Source: Epiperipatus broadwayi (lineage: Eukaryota; Onychophora; Udeonychophora; Euonychophora; Peripatidae). From it: 64,000 nt of DNA. The DNA lies in assembly GCA_028023455.1 (NCBI GenBank), contig JAQFVV010006510.1, positions 709,750 through 773,749 of the forward strand, read 5' to 3'. How positions within the stretch are numbered: the first letter of the stretch is position 1; every line of letters starts with the position of its first letter. A model generated the notes under the pieces. The model saw nothing but the letters and a program-made list of their open reading frames with translations, ran no database searches and was not told the DNA's origin. A program made the position numbers and the translations under genes. Below are positions 26,700 to 39,220 of this stretch, piece by piece.

Positions 26700-29157
26700 A
26701 TAAAGTTACAGTTCATCCCTCCATAATGTAATAAGATTTCAGCATTGATCTGAATATGTAGTCTGGTTTGCTATGTACATAATCTACATAGAGAGACTAT
26801 TTCAGCTCATTAAGTATTATTGAATGATCTTTATTAAATGTTATGGTGATAAATCATCATTTTTGCAAACATAATATGAAGGGCATAGTAAAATAAAGCA
26901 TGAATAGACCATAAATTATTAAATTTGTAATAAACTCTTTTAAATAATAGTGCATCAGATGAGATTCTATTCTCAAAATTGCTCATCATTGTTAACCCAC
27001 CTGTGTGTGTCATTCAATGCACTTATGTTTATTTAATCTATATTTAAAAATTAAAATATATTAAATTATATTCAACGTGTTGTTTATCATTCGTATTCCA
27101 TTCCAAATCTTAGTTATTTTTTTTAATAGTAGCATTAATAAATTAATGTATGCATCAACAAATTTAACACTTATTACAGTTTCTTTTCTTGGTATAAATA
27201 AATGTAAAAACTAGCTGTTCACAGATACAGCAATATATCAGACATATAGCTTGAACAAATTGTTTGCTAATTGCAAGAATTGAACAATGTCTAGGTTTTC
27301 CTGTGCCATGTTCTTTGTCTCATTGAGGTTATCAAGAATATGTTATTTGACACATTACCTCTTTCAAAATATTGTTCAGACATACACTTTGATAAGGTTT
27401 TGCACCTTAAAACTTGACTACAGAAAAGTGTAAACCCTCTGATAATTATTTATTGGTCAAATCGTGTGATTTCAACAAAAAAATTAAACTATTTGCAATT
27501 AATGATTTATACATAATTGTAAGACACACACCCTCACATGACACCATAAAAAGGTGTGAAGTGTGAAAATTCACATAAATAATTTACTGTGATGTGACAA
27601 CATGGCTTGCAATGTGTAGTACAACAGAATTATTGTATACATGTAACACATTGCTTTGAAAATATGTTTGTCCATGTAAGCAGCCTTTTTATGTGCTTTA
27701 GTACATAAATCACTCCATCATGTGGCATGCGTGTCTAGTCAACAAATACCATATTTTTATGAAGCTTAAAGAAATGTCATTAACTTTCTTTTATTTAAAA
27801 AAAGTGTATACATATAACATTTTTTGTTTTACATACATATATATTAAACATTAACTAGGTGAATTTTAATGAATAACAAACTTTCTTATTGTTATTAATT
27901 TGAACTAAGAATATATTTCATGGTATTTAATTAGAGCATATGTTTCAAATGTTTATTGTCTACTTGTCATTTCTTTTTATATTTTTTGTTAATAAATTTT
28001 AAATTCATTTAAAACAATAAACTTAATTTAGTTGTCATTCAATTAATAACACAAACCTAATGACTAATAATATTTTGACAGATAATAGTCAGGTATTGAC
28101 ATACACCATATAGTTTGTAATAAATAATCATAAAATAGAGCAGAAATTAAGTGATTGGATTGGAAATGTTTGTACAACTACATATTACTTTTTATAATAA
28201 TTCCAATATATTATCTTTTGAACCAGGTGTTATATATATAGTGACAAATTAATTAAATTGATTTTATTGGATATTTAATAAATAATTAGAAGATTATCAC
28301 AGTTACTTTATTAGTTACATGTAACAATTATTTTAGGGTAGAAATTTATATTTGAGCTAGTTCGATAGTTTATAAACTATAAATATATTAATTATTTATA
28401 ATAAATAAAGTCAGTTATTATTGGATGTCTGCATATTTTCTAAACTATTATCTATTGGATACATGTTATAGTAATTTGGTATTTATTTATAAAGATGGTA
28501 ATCTTATTATGTTATAAAGTTGGTAATATCATATATTGAAATTGGTACTTGGATTCCGTTAAATAGAATGATCTACTTTGATAAAATTTAAAGCTCATTG
28601 GTATGGATTGTAAATTTAGATTAAATATTAATCTTTGATGTTGACATTTGATTATATTAGAATATTGATAATTGTAGACATATCAGGTGATTATAACTTA
28701 GAGATTAGTAACTTGGCTTTAATGATTTAGATGATAATTCATTGAGATTTGCTAATGGTATTTGTATAGTTGTCAAATAAATATCTTTCATATATTTTAT
28801 GTCATCATGATTGGATATTATAAATTATAATGTTATTTTTATATTATTATAATTTGGCTCAGATAGTGAGATATAGTTTAATCAATCTTGGGTATTGTAT
28901 TTTATCATAGTTATCTATTATGCACCTTTATCCCATTATACTTTTATGATATAAATTTATAAAGCTTTAAAAGTGAAAACTTTATATATTTTGTTGGGAA
29001 TAGATTAATATACTTAAATTTGTAAATTACCAAAGCCTTTTATCATCATTAATCATTCCAAATTGCAGCATCATGCCTCTTACATTTCAGCATTTCTGAC
29101 ATTTTTCTTTGTCTCACACATCAACATAAAATATATGATAATATGATGATTTCTTTT
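26700..29157. other. A+T-rich DNA without recognisable feature
   Basis: Nothing recognised beyond a minisatellite-like unit at about 27150. Confidence 0.4.
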
Positions 29158-29525
29158 CAGAAAATAATAAATTTGACTTCATTTGATAGATATTTTAGTC
29201 TACTACTGAAATAAATTTTAAATGTTCACGTTTTGTTTTTGTAAATATTAAAAAAATGAGGATGTAATCAAAACAAACACTTTACACATCATCATTTCTA
29301 GAAATATTATATTTAGTTTGTAAATATACAATAAAATGAATACTACTTACCAGAAAATAACAAATTTGACTTCCATTGACAGATAGTTTTGTTAACTACT
29401 GACATAAATTTGAAATGTTCACATTTTGTTTTAGTAAATATTAAAATAATGAGATCACAGTCAAAACAGACATTACACATCATCATTTCTAGAAAGATTA
29501 ATTTTAGTTTATAAAATCAATGAAA
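29158..29525. repeat. Tandem pair of a roughly 190-bp repeat
   Basis: Two collinear copies (about 29158-29340 and 29350-29525) share aataaatttgactt-type starts, gttcac, ttttgt, gtaaatatta and acacatcatcatttctagaa. A third, more diverged copy lies at about 46750-46930. Non-coding. Confidence 0.75.
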
Positions 29526-30123
29526 TATATCTTAATTTTTATTATTTTTAAACATTTGAAATGAATAATTATTTATTTATCTTATATCTAACAAATTATG
29601 CTTTAAATGTTTTAAATTTTTTAAATATTTATTGCAAAATTATAATATTTTCTTACTTGTAAATTTAAGTAGATTTTTTACATTAAAACTATTCTTCTGC
29701 TTTGTTTCAGACCATATTTACATTAGCTGCTATTATAATGTTATATTTTTTGAAAATAAAGTATTTCAAGTCAAAATAAGTTATTAATAATTTGTATTTC
29801 TTGATATACAATAAATATAGTGAAATTATTTTTAAAAAAATATCTAAAAGCTTAATAAATTCACAAAAAAAAAGTTTTGCATCATTCAAAACTACAATGT
29901 AATAAAACACCAAATGTTCTACAGCCATGGCAACAGACAATGGTTCAACATGTCAGGGCAGGGTTTATGTCTATTGTAAGAGTGGGAATTTTGAATTTCC
30001 AACCTTTTAGTGCAGAATTTTTGGAAAATAAAAAATATACTAAAATATACTGTTGAACATGCATTTTAACATTTATGTAAATAAGCATTTATTTTTATAT
30101 AGCACAATGTTTACAATTGTATT
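29526..30123. other. A+T-rich DNA without recognisable feature
   Basis: A minus-strand frame (29707-29940) has no recognisable domain. Confidence 0.4.
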
Positions 30124-30670
30124 ACATTTAAATATCAGCCTTTCAAGCTAATTGTGAATGCACTTTTCACGAGTGTTAATAATAAATTAATACTTCCATT
30201 CTCAATACAAGATAAAGTATTTATGAAAGAATAAAATGAATCCACTTATTCTTTCAACTCAAATGCTTATATATGAGCAAATCTTAAGTACTGGCAATGA
30301 AAGTGTGAGGATAGACCACTCACTTTAAATTACTGTTTATGATGTCTGAATGAATGACATTGGTGAAATTGTCTAGAATTTACATATGATTAAGTTTCAG
30401 TTAGAGTGACATTTAGTAAATTCTAGACAATTTCACCATCATTCATTCAGACATTGTAAATAGCAATTTAAAGTGAGTGGTCTATCCTCACGCTTTCATT
30501 GCCAGTACTTAAGATTTGCTCATATATAAACATTTGAGTTGAAAGAATAAGTGGATTCATTTTATTCTTTTATAAATACTATATCAAGTATTGGGAATGG
30601 AAGTATTCATTTATTATTAACACTTGTGAAAAGTGCATGCACAATTAGCTTGAAAGACTGATATTTACAT
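30124..30670. mobile_element. Large foldback element
   Basis: Arms 30124-30384 and 30416-30670, each about 255-260 bp, are near-perfect inverted copies around a loop of about 31 bp. Landmarks are ctttcaagctaattgtg, aagtgagtggtctatcctca and the inner end gaaattgtctagaattta. Non-coding. The size and symmetry fit a foldback or MITE; no relative was seen in the window. Confidence 0.9.
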
Positions 30671-31866
30671 ATAATATTTATAAAAAAATTCACCTGGGGG
30701 TGAATTGGCCAAAAGATGAAATAATTTGGTTCAACCAGTTGTAAAGTTAAAACTTTCATTACATTACAATTGGTTTATCCAATAAAAGCACATAATTGAT
30801 TTTGAGATATTATTGCTTTGTTAGTATTGCCTTTATTTTCATTGCCTTATTTTTTTATTGAGTTATAATTAGTGATCAACAATTGGATTATGTTTTACTT
30901 TGTTGCAATTAGTGTTTAAATTTGCAAGTGAATAAATCTTTATAGCATAGTGGGAAGGAGCTCTTGATATTGCCTTCTGTATAATCACGTTTGTTGATCC
31001 AACTTTAAAGAAATACATCTATAATCTAAATTATTAATTTAACAAGATATCAATTTATTTATTTATTTGTTTATTGATTTAATTTCACAACAGTTTTATA
31101 CAATTCCTATGTAAAATATAACCTGCAAGTTATATTTATTATTGGTAAATTTGTTATTTGATTAATATTTAAAAAAAAAAAAGACTATTTGAAAAGCAAA
31201 ACAGTTTTTATGTTTTTCCAAATATATATATACTATTATAAAATATAAAATCACAATCTTGGAATAAAGCTTATATCATTTGTTTTTTTGTTTTTTATAA
31301 AAAGAATCACTTTGAGTTTTCATTTCAAATTTATTAATATCTGTCTCTTTTTTTAGTACATCAGTTATTAATTGGTTGATAAATTAACCCATTCCACTAA
31401 ATGATAATCTTGTATATTAGTAGATTATTTTTATAAGCCACCAGTAATTGAAATATTAAATCACATATAGACTTTATTGTGAATATATATATATTGGATA
31501 CAATAAAATTTCCTTTGTTCCAAAATATATTTACTAACTAATCAAATTGTTAGTTAATGTAACCCTGAGAATTAACCAGTTAACATGCCTTAGTGAATGA
31601 TTTGTGGTATCTAGGTTTATTTTGTATAGCTAGCTGAAGAAACAATATAAGTAAAGATTAAAGTACATTCACTCATGTGTAATATATTTTCTGTAGTGTA
31701 GATAATTTATTATCCATAACTTTATAAATTAGTAATTTGCTTAACTAAAGTTAAACGTCATAACCCGATTTATTGTAATTCATATTCAATGGCTGGAATT
31801 AGTTATATTTTATTATATTTATTTTTGAGGCAATTTCTTTTCTCTTTATACATATATGGCATGTCA
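30671..31866. other. A+T-rich DNA without recognisable feature
   Basis: Short (TA) runs near 31222 and 31482. Nothing else recognised. Confidence 0.4.
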
Positions 31867-31880
31867 TAATAAGTACTATT

Positions 31881-31922
<42 letters not shown>

Positions 31923-31931
31923 AATAGTACT

Positions 31932-31967
<36 letters not shown>
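31867..31967. repeat. Palindrome centred on (TA)n
   Basis: ataagtactattacaatata and its inverse flank a (TA)n core (31867-31936). A second (TA)n follows to 31967. Confidence 0.9.
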
Positions 31968-31969
<2 letters not shown>

Positions 31970-31984
31970 ATTGATGAATGCTGG

Positions 31985-32112
31985 TTCAGCATAAAATACA
32001 CATATATTGGAGATCATTTATCTTTTTAACATGTGTGTGGTCATGTGTGTCAGTTGTATAAGATGATGAGGATAGCTTTAGGGAGCTTCAATGTCTGTGT
32101 TCAAATTCTTTA
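31985..32112 (+). mobile_element. SINE-like repeat, second family
   Basis: Shares ataagat, ggatag, a gtctgtgttcaaat box and an atcatttatctttt end with copies at 35.3 and 36.5 kb (minus) and 53.4 kb (plus). The gtgttcaaatcc word in the 53.4-kb copy is close to an RNA polymerase III B box, which suggests a tRNA-derived SINE. No target-site duplication was confirmed. Confidence 0.55.
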
Positions 32113-32362
32113 AATTTATTATTACATATAGTAAATATAAGCTTTAAGATTTTAATCACTAGGCAACATATAATAAAAACTGCTTTTCATTCATATCAGA
32201 TGGTTTGGATATAATTGTTATCATTAGATGAAATAGAGGTTCAAATACCTACCAAACATGTTACAGTAGTGACCCAAGTATTATATATAAATATATTCAA
32301 GTGATTTAATTTTGAAGAGTGAAAATATTAAAATCCAGTTTTATTATATTAGAGTTTAAATG

Positions 32363-32363
<1 letters not shown>

Positions 32364-32428
<65 letters not shown>
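32364..32428. repeat. (TA)n microsatellite
   Basis: Uninterrupted TA run of about 65 bp. Confidence 0.98.
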
Positions 32429-32431
<3 letters not shown>

Positions 32432-32691
32432 ATAATAAATCATTTTACATATTATATTGCAAATATAAATTATAACATCATTAATCACTATTTAAAAAAT
32501 AAACCCTTCTTTGTACATTATACATTCTTAGGTTAAACACAACTTCACGATTCTAATAAGATTTAAACAGCTCACACATATAATAACTACATTATATACA
32601 AAACAATATTATTTATTTTTATTTATTTGATTTACCTGAAACGGATGGGCAAGTTTGGGAGGAAGTTTGACAATGGTAAATGAAAATGTAA

Positions 32692-32810
32692 TAACTTGAA
32701 ATAAAAGCATGGGGAAGGGTCCAGAAATTAAGTCAATCCCTATTTTTTGTAAGAAGGGATTGACTTAATTAATTTCTGGACCCCCAATCACATGTTTTTA
32801 TTTCAAGTTA
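32692..32810. repeat. Inverted repeat, about 50-bp arms
   Basis: Arms begin taacttgaaataaaa and contain gtccagaaatta and agtcaatccct, around a loop of about 12 bp. Non-coding foldback. Confidence 0.88.
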
Positions 32811-33800
32811 AGTATAAAATCCCCAATTGTAACTAAAGAAAAAAATTTTTTTTTTTGCATAAACACATTTCATATAAAAAAAATATACCTATTGTTTTCT
32901 TTTATTTTTATCTCTGGAAAAAAATGAAATTATTTGGAAAAAAATAAAGGATTATCCTGTTTTAATAATTAACAATGAAAAAATAAATTCAGAGAAAATA
33001 TTTAATAATTAGAGAAGGATTGTTTATTTTAATTGAAAAAAGGGAAATAATTATTTTAACAATGGAATATTAATTGGTCATTGTTTAAAGCAGTCCCAGT
33101 GTGTTGTTGTATAGATAACAAGAGTGGTCCAACAAATAAAAAGAGAAGAATGTGAAAGCATTAAACTACAATGTTTAAGTTTAAAGAAGCTATACAGAGA
33201 GGAGTGATAAGTTAAAACTTTTAGTCTGAAATAACACTAACCTCATTACTACTTGTTAATAAAAAAATTTATAAAATAGAGTCAGAAAATTATGTGCTAA
33301 GATTTAGCTAAATGGTGAGCAGAACTAACCTAACCATGCACCATGTTTCACTAAAAACTGTAGAACAAGTAGAATATTTTTGAAAAAAAGTATAATATTT
33401 GTGTATCCATCCAAATCGCATGACTTATTCAGCCAGTATTAACCTGACCTGAAAATGATTATATTATTAAATATAAGCTAAGAAAAAAAAATCCAACTAG
33501 AAGGAACATAGTTGATAACTGACTTTGTGTTCATCTAAATTAAAACAACTGTCAATTTTAAAATGAGATCTACACAAAGAAAAAGCTAATGGAATAATTT
33601 CTGTAAAACGATTTATTTAATATGAACATTAATGAAGTAACAAGAACAATAAACTAAAATGAACAGAACTGAAATATAAATTCAAAAGGAGGAAAAAAGA
33701 GACAAATCCATGGTAAAAAAAATTGTAGTATGCACATATATTTTACAAATTTTAATATAACATCACATGACCACCACTTCTTATGCTTGTGTATAACTGT
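32811..33800. other. A+T-rich DNA without recognisable feature
   Basis: Nothing recognised. Confidence 0.4.
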
Positions 33801-34052
33801 TGTTAAAACAGGCAAAACTCACTTTACGTATTGCCACACACAGCAAGCTAGAATAATCAATGGATGCCAGAAGGCTTGTGCGTAAAATCCCCATCTGACG
33901 AAGGCCACAAACCAGAAATTCATCTGGGGATATTGGACGAGTAGGCACTAGATGGGGATTATATGCACAAACCTTCTGACATCCATTGATTACTCTAGCT
34001 TGCTGTGTGTGTGTGTTTCAATACGTATAGTGAGTTTTGCCTGTTTTAACAA
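33801..34052. mobile_element. Foldback element with hammerhead-like core
   Basis: Ends gttaaaacaggcaaaactca and its inverse. Arms (about 33801-33893 and about 33955-34052) match the 19.3-kb element through gccagaaggcttgtg and the caaggcaaaactc-type end. Compared with that copy, the left arm lacks about 50 bp next to the core. Non-coding. Confidence 0.88.
33889..33929 (+). ncRNA. Hammerhead-ribozyme-like motif
   Basis: CCCCA (33889-33893), one extra T, CTGACGA (33895-33901, matches CUGANGA), a 13-nt stem II region AGGCCACAAACCA with two G-C pairs, GAAA, TTCA, TC (triplet ATC), then TGGGG (33925-33929) pairing perfectly with CCCCA. The extra T and weak stem II make activity doubtful. Confidence 0.45.
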
Positions 34053-35171
34053 ATTTTAATATAATGAATAATTTTGATTTATGTTTTTCTTTTCTTTATT
34101 ATTTATTTTATTTTCCTTCTCAAAATGTAAAAGTCTATAGGATCTTCCCATTTTCATAAGAAAAGAGGATATTTTATCTAATCTTAGATTTTATAATCAT
34201 TCATTGTGAAATGTGTTTTCAGACTTAATTATCAGAGAGACTTTAGCTAATATTATTTTTATATCATCTTTTATTGTAAAATATCATTTTTTGATTTAGT
34301 CATTGTAATAAAAAAATAATAAACTTAAAGTGAAACTAAGAGCCAAAAAATAATATGAAATAATTAGTTGCTTTATGAGTTTATATTTATTATAGACAAT
34401 TGTCTACATTTTCTGAATTTTATAATTTATTAATTTAATTAAACAATTTTTTAAAAAGTAGTACTTGCTGAATTAATTTGGGGGTGTTGATGTCCTACCC
34501 CCCCCGCCATGATCTGTTAATTGTCAGTATGTGTGTGACATGATTTAATTATGTATTGTGGTTTAAAAGAATTATAAATAATCCCTGAAAAACTATTTAA
34601 ATTAGAGCAGATTAAGTGCAAAAATTTATATTTTTTTTTGTTCACAGTTACACTCCAAAGTGTCCTTGTGAGATCTAGAGCAATAATAGTTTGTTTATAT
34701 ATATGTGAGAGTATATGTTCATGTTTGGATGGCCAAATGGTTATTTAGATGGTGCAAAGCAAAAATTACGTCTAAAATTTACTGCTTTTTTTATACAGAT
34801 TAAAAATTAATTTATAGTTGGTTCACATAGTCATGGTACCATATAGCAAGAGAATTCATGATTACATTCTATCAGAAATCCAGATTTTTTTTATTATATA
34901 CATAATTTAGCACTTAAGTATGGGCATACATATAATTATTTTTTATTATGCCTTAAGTTTAGCAGTGGGCAGATAATTAGCGTTCAATTTAGTATCGAAC
35001 CACCTTTAGATTCAGACCCAAGAAATGACTGTTGATTATTCTTGTTTGATGCTGGTGTTGTAACTTATTATTATTACAACTATATATTATATTGTTGATT
35101 ATTCTTTCATGCTTTTTTATATTTTCTCATTGACAATTATTTTTGGAGATGATTATGATTTCTATTTTCCC
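34053..35171. other. A+T-rich DNA without confident feature
   Basis: A C-run lies at about 34498. A gttcaatttagtatcgaacc word near 35000 resembles a Pol III box but is too weak to call. Confidence 0.4.
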
Positions 35172-35193
35172 ATATATATATATATATATATAT

Positions 35194-35259
<66 letters not shown>
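35172..35259. repeat. (TA)n microsatellite, one interruption
   Basis: TA run with a single GG interruption near 35194. Confidence 0.97.
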
Positions 35260-35262
<3 letters not shown>

Positions 35263-35284
35263 CATATGCATTCATTACACTGAA

Positions 35285-35425
35285 TGTTTACTATAGTGAA
35301 TACAGGAAGTTGAACTTAGGAATTTCAGTCTATATTTATCCTCTACCCCATCTTAAACAAACAATACACATGCCCACATACATGTGAAAAAAATAAATGA
35401 TTCTCAATATATAGATTTTGTGCAA
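35285..35425 (-). mobile_element. SINE-like repeat, second family
   Basis: Minus-strand relative of the 31.99-32.11 kb copy; shares tatcctc, acacatg and aaataaatgat words in order. Confidence 0.45.
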
Positions 35426-35644
35426 ATCCAGTACACATCAGTTGTGTCCAATAATAATCTCCCACACATGTATACAATCAGTGTTCCACTTTAGTGGATA
35501 GGCTTCATTCTTCTCATTTTTCCAACAATTCAACTATCCATCTCATTGAAAAACCAAAAATGGAATGCTCAAAGCCCTTGGTGTATTTCATATTGAAGTC
35601 ATGCATATGTGTAATATCTTATATTCTTTTTTATTCCTCTAATA

Positions 35645-35648
<4 letters not shown>

Positions 35649-35709
<61 letters not shown>

Positions 35710-35724
35710 CTATATTATATATAA
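35649..35724. repeat. (TA)n microsatellite, interrupted
   Basis: TA run with an AAA interruption and an irregular end. Confidence 0.97.
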
Positions 35725-36527
35725 TATGACTTACTGGAGTTAAATCTTCATTTTAAAATTATTGAAATATCATTTACTGGTGATTTCCATTTTTTCTATC
35801 TGATTTAGATTTTTTCCTTGTATGCTGATATCTATCTGCTGCACATATATTTCTTTCTAATATAAAAATAACCATATTACACCCTAACTATTGTCTATTG
35901 TACATTAGACATTATCCATTGTATATTAAATATTATGCAAAAATAACTTTAATAAATTATAATTTATCAAAAAATAAAATTAAGGTTAAAATAATTGCAT
36001 GAAAAATTAATATACAATATAAAAGAGCAAAGGAAATAAATGATAGGATGAAGTAATAAAAAGTTTTTTTCAGTTATATGTATAATATTTTTGTACACAG
36101 AGGTAACAAAATAAGATTTTTTCTTTATACTGATGTTCTTTATTATTTATCGTTCATTTATTTGCGCATGCAGAAATGCTTATAACTTACTAAGTAAATG
36201 GCTTTATTTTAGGAAAAGTAAGATCAATTATAAATATGATTGTAAGCATAACTTACAAAATATGTATTTGTATAAAAAAATAGAAAAAGTACCCATAGAT
36301 TGCAAAAATAAAATATAATTGCTTATGTTTAGATGATAGGAATATATGATAGATACATATAAAACAGACATATTAACTAGAGCAACATATATGATAATAA
36401 AATGAATTGGATTTTTGTTATAAACATTATTTGAAAAGAATATTACGTTTATGTAAGCAAGTAAAAATTGAAAAAAATAAAATCTGATTGCTTATGTGAG
36501 GATGATAAATTTATGATATTCAAGCTC

Positions 36528-36608
36528 CCAACAGCTATGCACTATATCTTATACAACCAATACACATGACCACCTACAAGTGAAAAAGATAAATGATCTC
36601 CTATTAAT
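36528..36608 (-). mobile_element. SINE-like repeat, second family
   Basis: Minus-strand relative of the 32-kb copy; shares aagctccc, atcttataca and agataaatgatctcc. It ends close to a (TA)n tract. Confidence 0.55.
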
Positions 36609-36614
36609 TTTATT

Positions 36615-36617
<3 letters not shown>

Positions 36618-36703
<86 letters not shown>
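36618..36703. repeat. (TA)n microsatellite
   Basis: Uninterrupted TA run of about 86 bp. Confidence 0.98.
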
Positions 36704-36705
<2 letters not shown>

Positions 36706-37183
36706 CTTTGTTTACATAAACATTGAGATAGAATTCAATATCTCTTTCAAATTGTCTCCAACCTTTAAACCATGATTTCAAGCTTGTTGGTCACGTCAGT
36801 AAAGAGTAGGAAGACCTAAAGCTAGATCTAAACTCCAACTCTACTAAACAGCATTTATGAAACATGTTTCTGTCAGTTTGAAAAACACTAATTTTTCAGA
36901 TATGTAAATACCTTCAAATACAGTCAAACATACTAGATAGCTATATGAGTCTGAATTCAGTTCAGTTTCACCATATAGTAAAAGCCTCTGCAATCTATAT
37001 CATTGCAAAAACCTTCAAGGGTGCATTTATGATAAACAAAACAAGTTATAAATTTCATAACTTGCTATAGCTTGCATTTATCTTCACTACCATTAGGCCA
37101 CTATTAAGCTTTGTTTACATAAACACTGAGAGAGATAGAATTCAATATCTCCTTCAAATTGTCTCCAACCTTTAAACCATTTC
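36703..37183. repeat. Direct repeat pair, about 70-bp units
   Basis: Copies at 36703-36773 and 37108-37183 share aagctttgtttacataaaca, agaattcaatatctc and tgtctccaacctttaaacca. About 335 bp of unrecognised sequence lies between. The second copy abuts a PLE tail. Confidence 0.85.
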
Positions 37184-37375
37184 AGAATTATGGGAAAGTT
37201 GACATCATAGAATTATCTGAAAACTGACATTTTAAACGTGATAGTTGACAAAGCTACAAGTTAGTTGAAAGTGCTTCTAAGTGATGGTTATACATATATT
37301 TTTATATGCTTTTAAATACTGTATTTTTAAATATTTATTTATAAATTTGTGTATATTATTTTGAAGCAATACAGA

Positions 37376-37407
<32 letters not shown>
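37184..37407 (+). mobile_element. PLE family-2 tail and (TA)n
   Basis: Starts at cagaattatgggaaagtt, the nucleotide counterpart of the ITELW end of the PLE nuclease frame. It continues with agttgacaaagctacaag and gttgaaagtgcttctaagtg, and reaches a (TA)n tract at 37380-37407. No nuclease or RT sequence upstream. Confidence 0.6.
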
Positions 37408-37586
37408 CTGAGCCGGATTATTTCTGATTCAATTGTTTTATTGCTAAAATTAAAAAGGGAAAACATTTTCATTAAATGTCTAATGCTCAATTTTTTTATT
37501 AATATTTAAAACACATACACATTTATATTTTAAAATAGATTATTTAATGTTTATAAAATTGCTTGTAAAATACTTTACTTTCACCG

Positions 37587-37618
37587 CCTGTTTTAATCAA
37601 TATGATTAAAAACAGGCA
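37587..37618. repeat. Short hairpin
   Basis: gcctgttttaatca and tgattaaaaacaggc pair around a short loop. No gene to attach it to. Confidence 0.6.
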
Positions 37619-37639
37619 AGCTTGCTAATGATATATTCC

Positions 37640-39220
37640 TGTTGCTTTTATTGTAATTATTTTTAAAGTTTATTCTAAAAAGCGGAGATTTAGTTTTGTA
37701 TTCGTCGTTTTTGTTTCAATTATCCCTGGTTGGAAGTCTTAAATTAGATTGAGCGGGAAATTAATATTTGCCCTGCCTGGAATATAGAATGGACACTAAT
37801 GAAAGTTTTGCATGGGAAATGTAGCGAGGCAAGGACATCCCACCAATTTTTGGAGAGAGAAGAGATTCATTATTAGATACACACTTGGATTATGGCCTTC
37901 AAAGAGATGTCATTGTGAGTAGCTGTTCGGATGTTTAATTCCTACTAAAAACTTAAATAATTATTGACAAGCTTCGTTGCTGTGCAAGATGTCAAAATTT
38001 GCCACTATGAGTTTTGTCATCATTAGAATGTCTTGCTAATTTAAACAAAGGATGGACCCATGCCTACCAGCTCTCCTTCAGCCATGCCATGAACCTCTAA
38101 AATAAACACTGCCTCTACCTTGCCACTGTTAAAGGACCTGAAAGATGAACTATTATCAAAAGTGCACACTCGTCTCTAAATCACTAGGACTCTGCCTTAC
38201 CATAAGCTAAACTTTTTCCTATTCTAGTCGGGTAAATAAATTGTGTTTAATTAAATCTCTGCTCAATCTAATGATAAATATGTTTTAAAATGGTATTAAT
38301 TGTTTTTTAATTATTTATTATCTGTATGTACTCTTTTCTAGTACTTAAAGTGTGTCTTGTAATCTTAGTTTTAAGATTCCAAGTTTGTTTGCAATTTTCT
38401 TTTATCTGAGGATGCATTAGGATATTGTGTTTTATATGTTTAATATATACCTGATTATTTCATTAACTATTACAAAATGCATTGGCAGTTTTCGTAGTCT
38501 TTATTTATTCACCTGCCCTTAGTTGTACAATAAAGAATCTTTAAACATGTTTTGTTTGTGCTTTTTGTGCAAGCAACAAAATCTTTTTGCTGGCTATTTG
38601 TCAAGTTATTTCTTCGGGTTGTCTGAAAGTAGTCATTTCTTTCTGGATTACGTAAGATTGTAATCAAATATATTTTGCTGTCTTGTGTGTGAGATCAACC
38701 ATGTTTACTTTGAATGTAGTATTACGTGCAGCAGTCCTGCGGTGTTTTAATGACAGTAATTAGAATATTACTGCTCTAACATTCGCACCGGTTTCGCTGA
38801 TTTCCAATGGGACAGTAACTGTTTTATTATCTCTGATTTAGGAAGCTAGAGTTGTTGTTTGTTTCTGTAATTTTACAACTGGCCAGCAGGAAGAAATTAT
38901 CCTAACCATTTCTTATATTTAAGTGAGAGAATTTTGCTGCCAAAATGTTTAATGCCTTCATATTTGTCATACTCTTGTGCATTCTCTGGTAAATATGCAT
39001 ATGTTACTATAAGCCACTTTTGTATTTGTGGCTAGATGTCTTCATTCTGTTGCCCAACTTTTAATAAAATTAATAAATTGTTTAAACTTAATTTGGCTGA
39101 TGTTTGTCTTTGTACTTTGATTTCTCAACTGTCTAAATAATATTTAAGATATCTTGTTCCTCCTGAGCATAGTTTGGTGCCTTTTTATTCGCATATCCAG
39201 TCCACCCTAAAATAAATGTC
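37640..39220. other. Less A+T-rich unique island, nature unknown
   Basis: Contains CG dinucleotides and GC-rich words that are rare elsewhere in the first 48 kb, and no known element. A short plus-strand reading around 37800-37920 (RGKDIPPIFGERRDSLLDT and on) meets a gtgagt donor-like site but is broken by an in-frame TAG. At 38945 a 15-codon hydrophobic frame starts and meets a ggtaaat donor-like site. AATAAA-type words occur near 39063. It could be a host exon/UTR or an old element; the evidence does not decide. Confidence 0.3.

Noticed and set aside
30345-30380. Possible hammerhead (ctgaatga...gaaattgtc) in the large foldback
   Set aside because: The CUGANGA box has an extra base and no complementary stem I is present around it.
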